From: Hymenobacter fodinae | Lineage (GTDB): Bacteria; Bacteroidota; Bacteroidia; Cytophagales; Hymenobacteraceae | DNA: 64,000 bases | Assembly: GCF_004745825.1 (NCBI RefSeq) | Contig: NZ_SRLA01000001.1 | Coordinates: 1,635,134 to 1,699,133, forward strand | Direction of reading: 5' to 3' | Shown here: positions 63,620 to 64,000 of the stretch, piece after piece | Numbering within the stretch: position 1 is the first letter of the stretch | How the letters are laid out: the number at the start of each line of letters is the position of its first letter | Notes under the pieces: model-generated | Seen by the model: only the letters and a program-made list of their open reading frames with translations | Told to the model about the DNA's origin: nothing | The model's database searches: none | Program-made: the position numbers and the translations under genes

Positions 63620-63647
63620 AACGAGCAGCCCCAAAAGGCTGCTCGTT
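63620..63647 (+). terminator. Terminator downstream of purA
   Basis: AACGAGCAGCC pairs perfectly with GGCTGCTCGTT around a CCAAAA loop, 20 bases after the stop. Confidence 0.85.
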
Positions 63648-64000
63648 GCATTTATGTATAGAGCGAAAGCAAAGATTAGAAGGGCCAAGGACTACATTCA
63701 AAGGGGCTTGATAAAAAATCTTCGCATTCTGTGAACTAAGAAACTCATATAAGTAGTTATGGCACAGCCTGCGGGGAGAAGAAGGGTGGTAGATGCATCC
63801 TACGGCACCTGAAATTTTCTCTATTAGGCTTGCAAAAGCGAAATGAAAGGCTGACTTTTGCACTCCCAAATCAAACGGAGGCGGGCTACGAACCGGGCGC
63901 AGAAAAAGTTGCGCGGCGCATTAGGAAAAGCAGAAACGCTCTGCGTACCTTTGCACCCCGCTTCAACCGGAAGCGCCGAGGCACACGAGACAGAAAAAAA
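63648..64000. other. Right-edge non-coding region leading into an unseen transcription unit
   Basis: After the purA terminator no convincing protein gene is seen. A short minus-strand ORF crosses the terminator and is not credible. The last 60 bases follow a strong promoter-like box and contain a small CGCTTC/GAAGCG hairpin. This suggests the leader of a transcript that continues beyond 64000, possibly an rRNA operon or another highly expressed gene. Confidence 0.5.
63921..63953 (+). promoter_or_regulatory. Candidate strong promoter at the right edge
   Basis: TACCTTTG at 63946-63953 is an exact TAnnTTTG -7 box; TTAG at 63921-63924, 21 bases upstream, is a near match to the -33 TTTG. The spacer has the usual length. 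Confidence 0.55.

Noticed and set aside
63618..63869. Minus-strand ORF of 83 codons near the right edge
   Set aside because: Its end lies in the purA terminator stem and its composition looks non-coding.

Overview
The window looks like chromosomal DNA of a Hymenobacter-like member of the Bacteroidota (Cytophagales). The evidence is a SusC/SusD outer-membrane pair, three proteins with type IX secretion C-terminal sorting domains, many lipoproteins, start codons without clear Shine-Dalgarno sequences, and TAnnTTTG promoter boxes, all in a background of roughly 58-60% G+C. I see no insertion sequence, prophage, integrase or CRISPR array. The only RNA gene is a tRNA-Leu. The taxon is inferred from family content and not from a marker gene.

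Layout. 1-2.2 kb: the C-terminus of a probable family-10-like glycosylhydrolase, then an overlapping pair of a GntA-type (YqcI/YcgG) heme N-hydroxylase and a DUF1989 protein. 2.3-8.4 kb: a SusC-SusD-lipoprotein operon on the minus strand. 8.8-24.2 kb: assorted metabolic and envelope genes, including an NagX-type acyltransferase, DUF2059, an acyl-CoA ligase, an RsbQ-like hydrolase, a GH3/beta-lactamase fusion, a secreted GH10 xylanase, a PhoD phosphatase and a glycosyltransferase. 24.4-28.9 kb: a metal-uptake-type cluster (small Cys-rich protein, TonB receptor, PepSY membrane protein). 28.9-40.4 kb: superoxide dismutase with an export leader, SDR, DUF885, a secreted DUF296, aldo/keto reductase, DoxX, DUF4126, a Dph6-like enzyme, a RES-domain protein, a membrane-tailed metallo-beta-lactamase-fold hydrolase and an HTTM protein. 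40.5-42.4 kb: three consecutive genes for exported Ser/Thr/Gly-repeat proteins. 42.8-49.5 kb: DCC thioredoxin-like protein, quinone-oxidoreductase-like enzyme, an orphan, and an AT-rich divergent pair of T9SS cargo (CotH, metallophosphoesterase), then a flavoprotein.

49.8-63.6 kb is mostly housekeeping: rfaD, the vitamin-B12-type btuF-btuC, queD, lpxB, clpX, clpP, tig, tRNA-Leu, a bifunctional Rel, and a tightly coupled fur-STAS-purA operon. A broken small SH3-like gene lies between lpxB and clpX. The right edge carries a strong promoter-like sequence whose transcript leaves the window.

The most unusual signal is not a gene. The octamer TGGCCTAG (reverse complement CTAGGCCA) occurs nearly 60 times by my reading, against two or three expected. 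It lies in both genes and spacers, is sometimes fused into the palindrome TGGCCTAGGCCA, and is sometimes paired head-to-head as the stem of a terminator.
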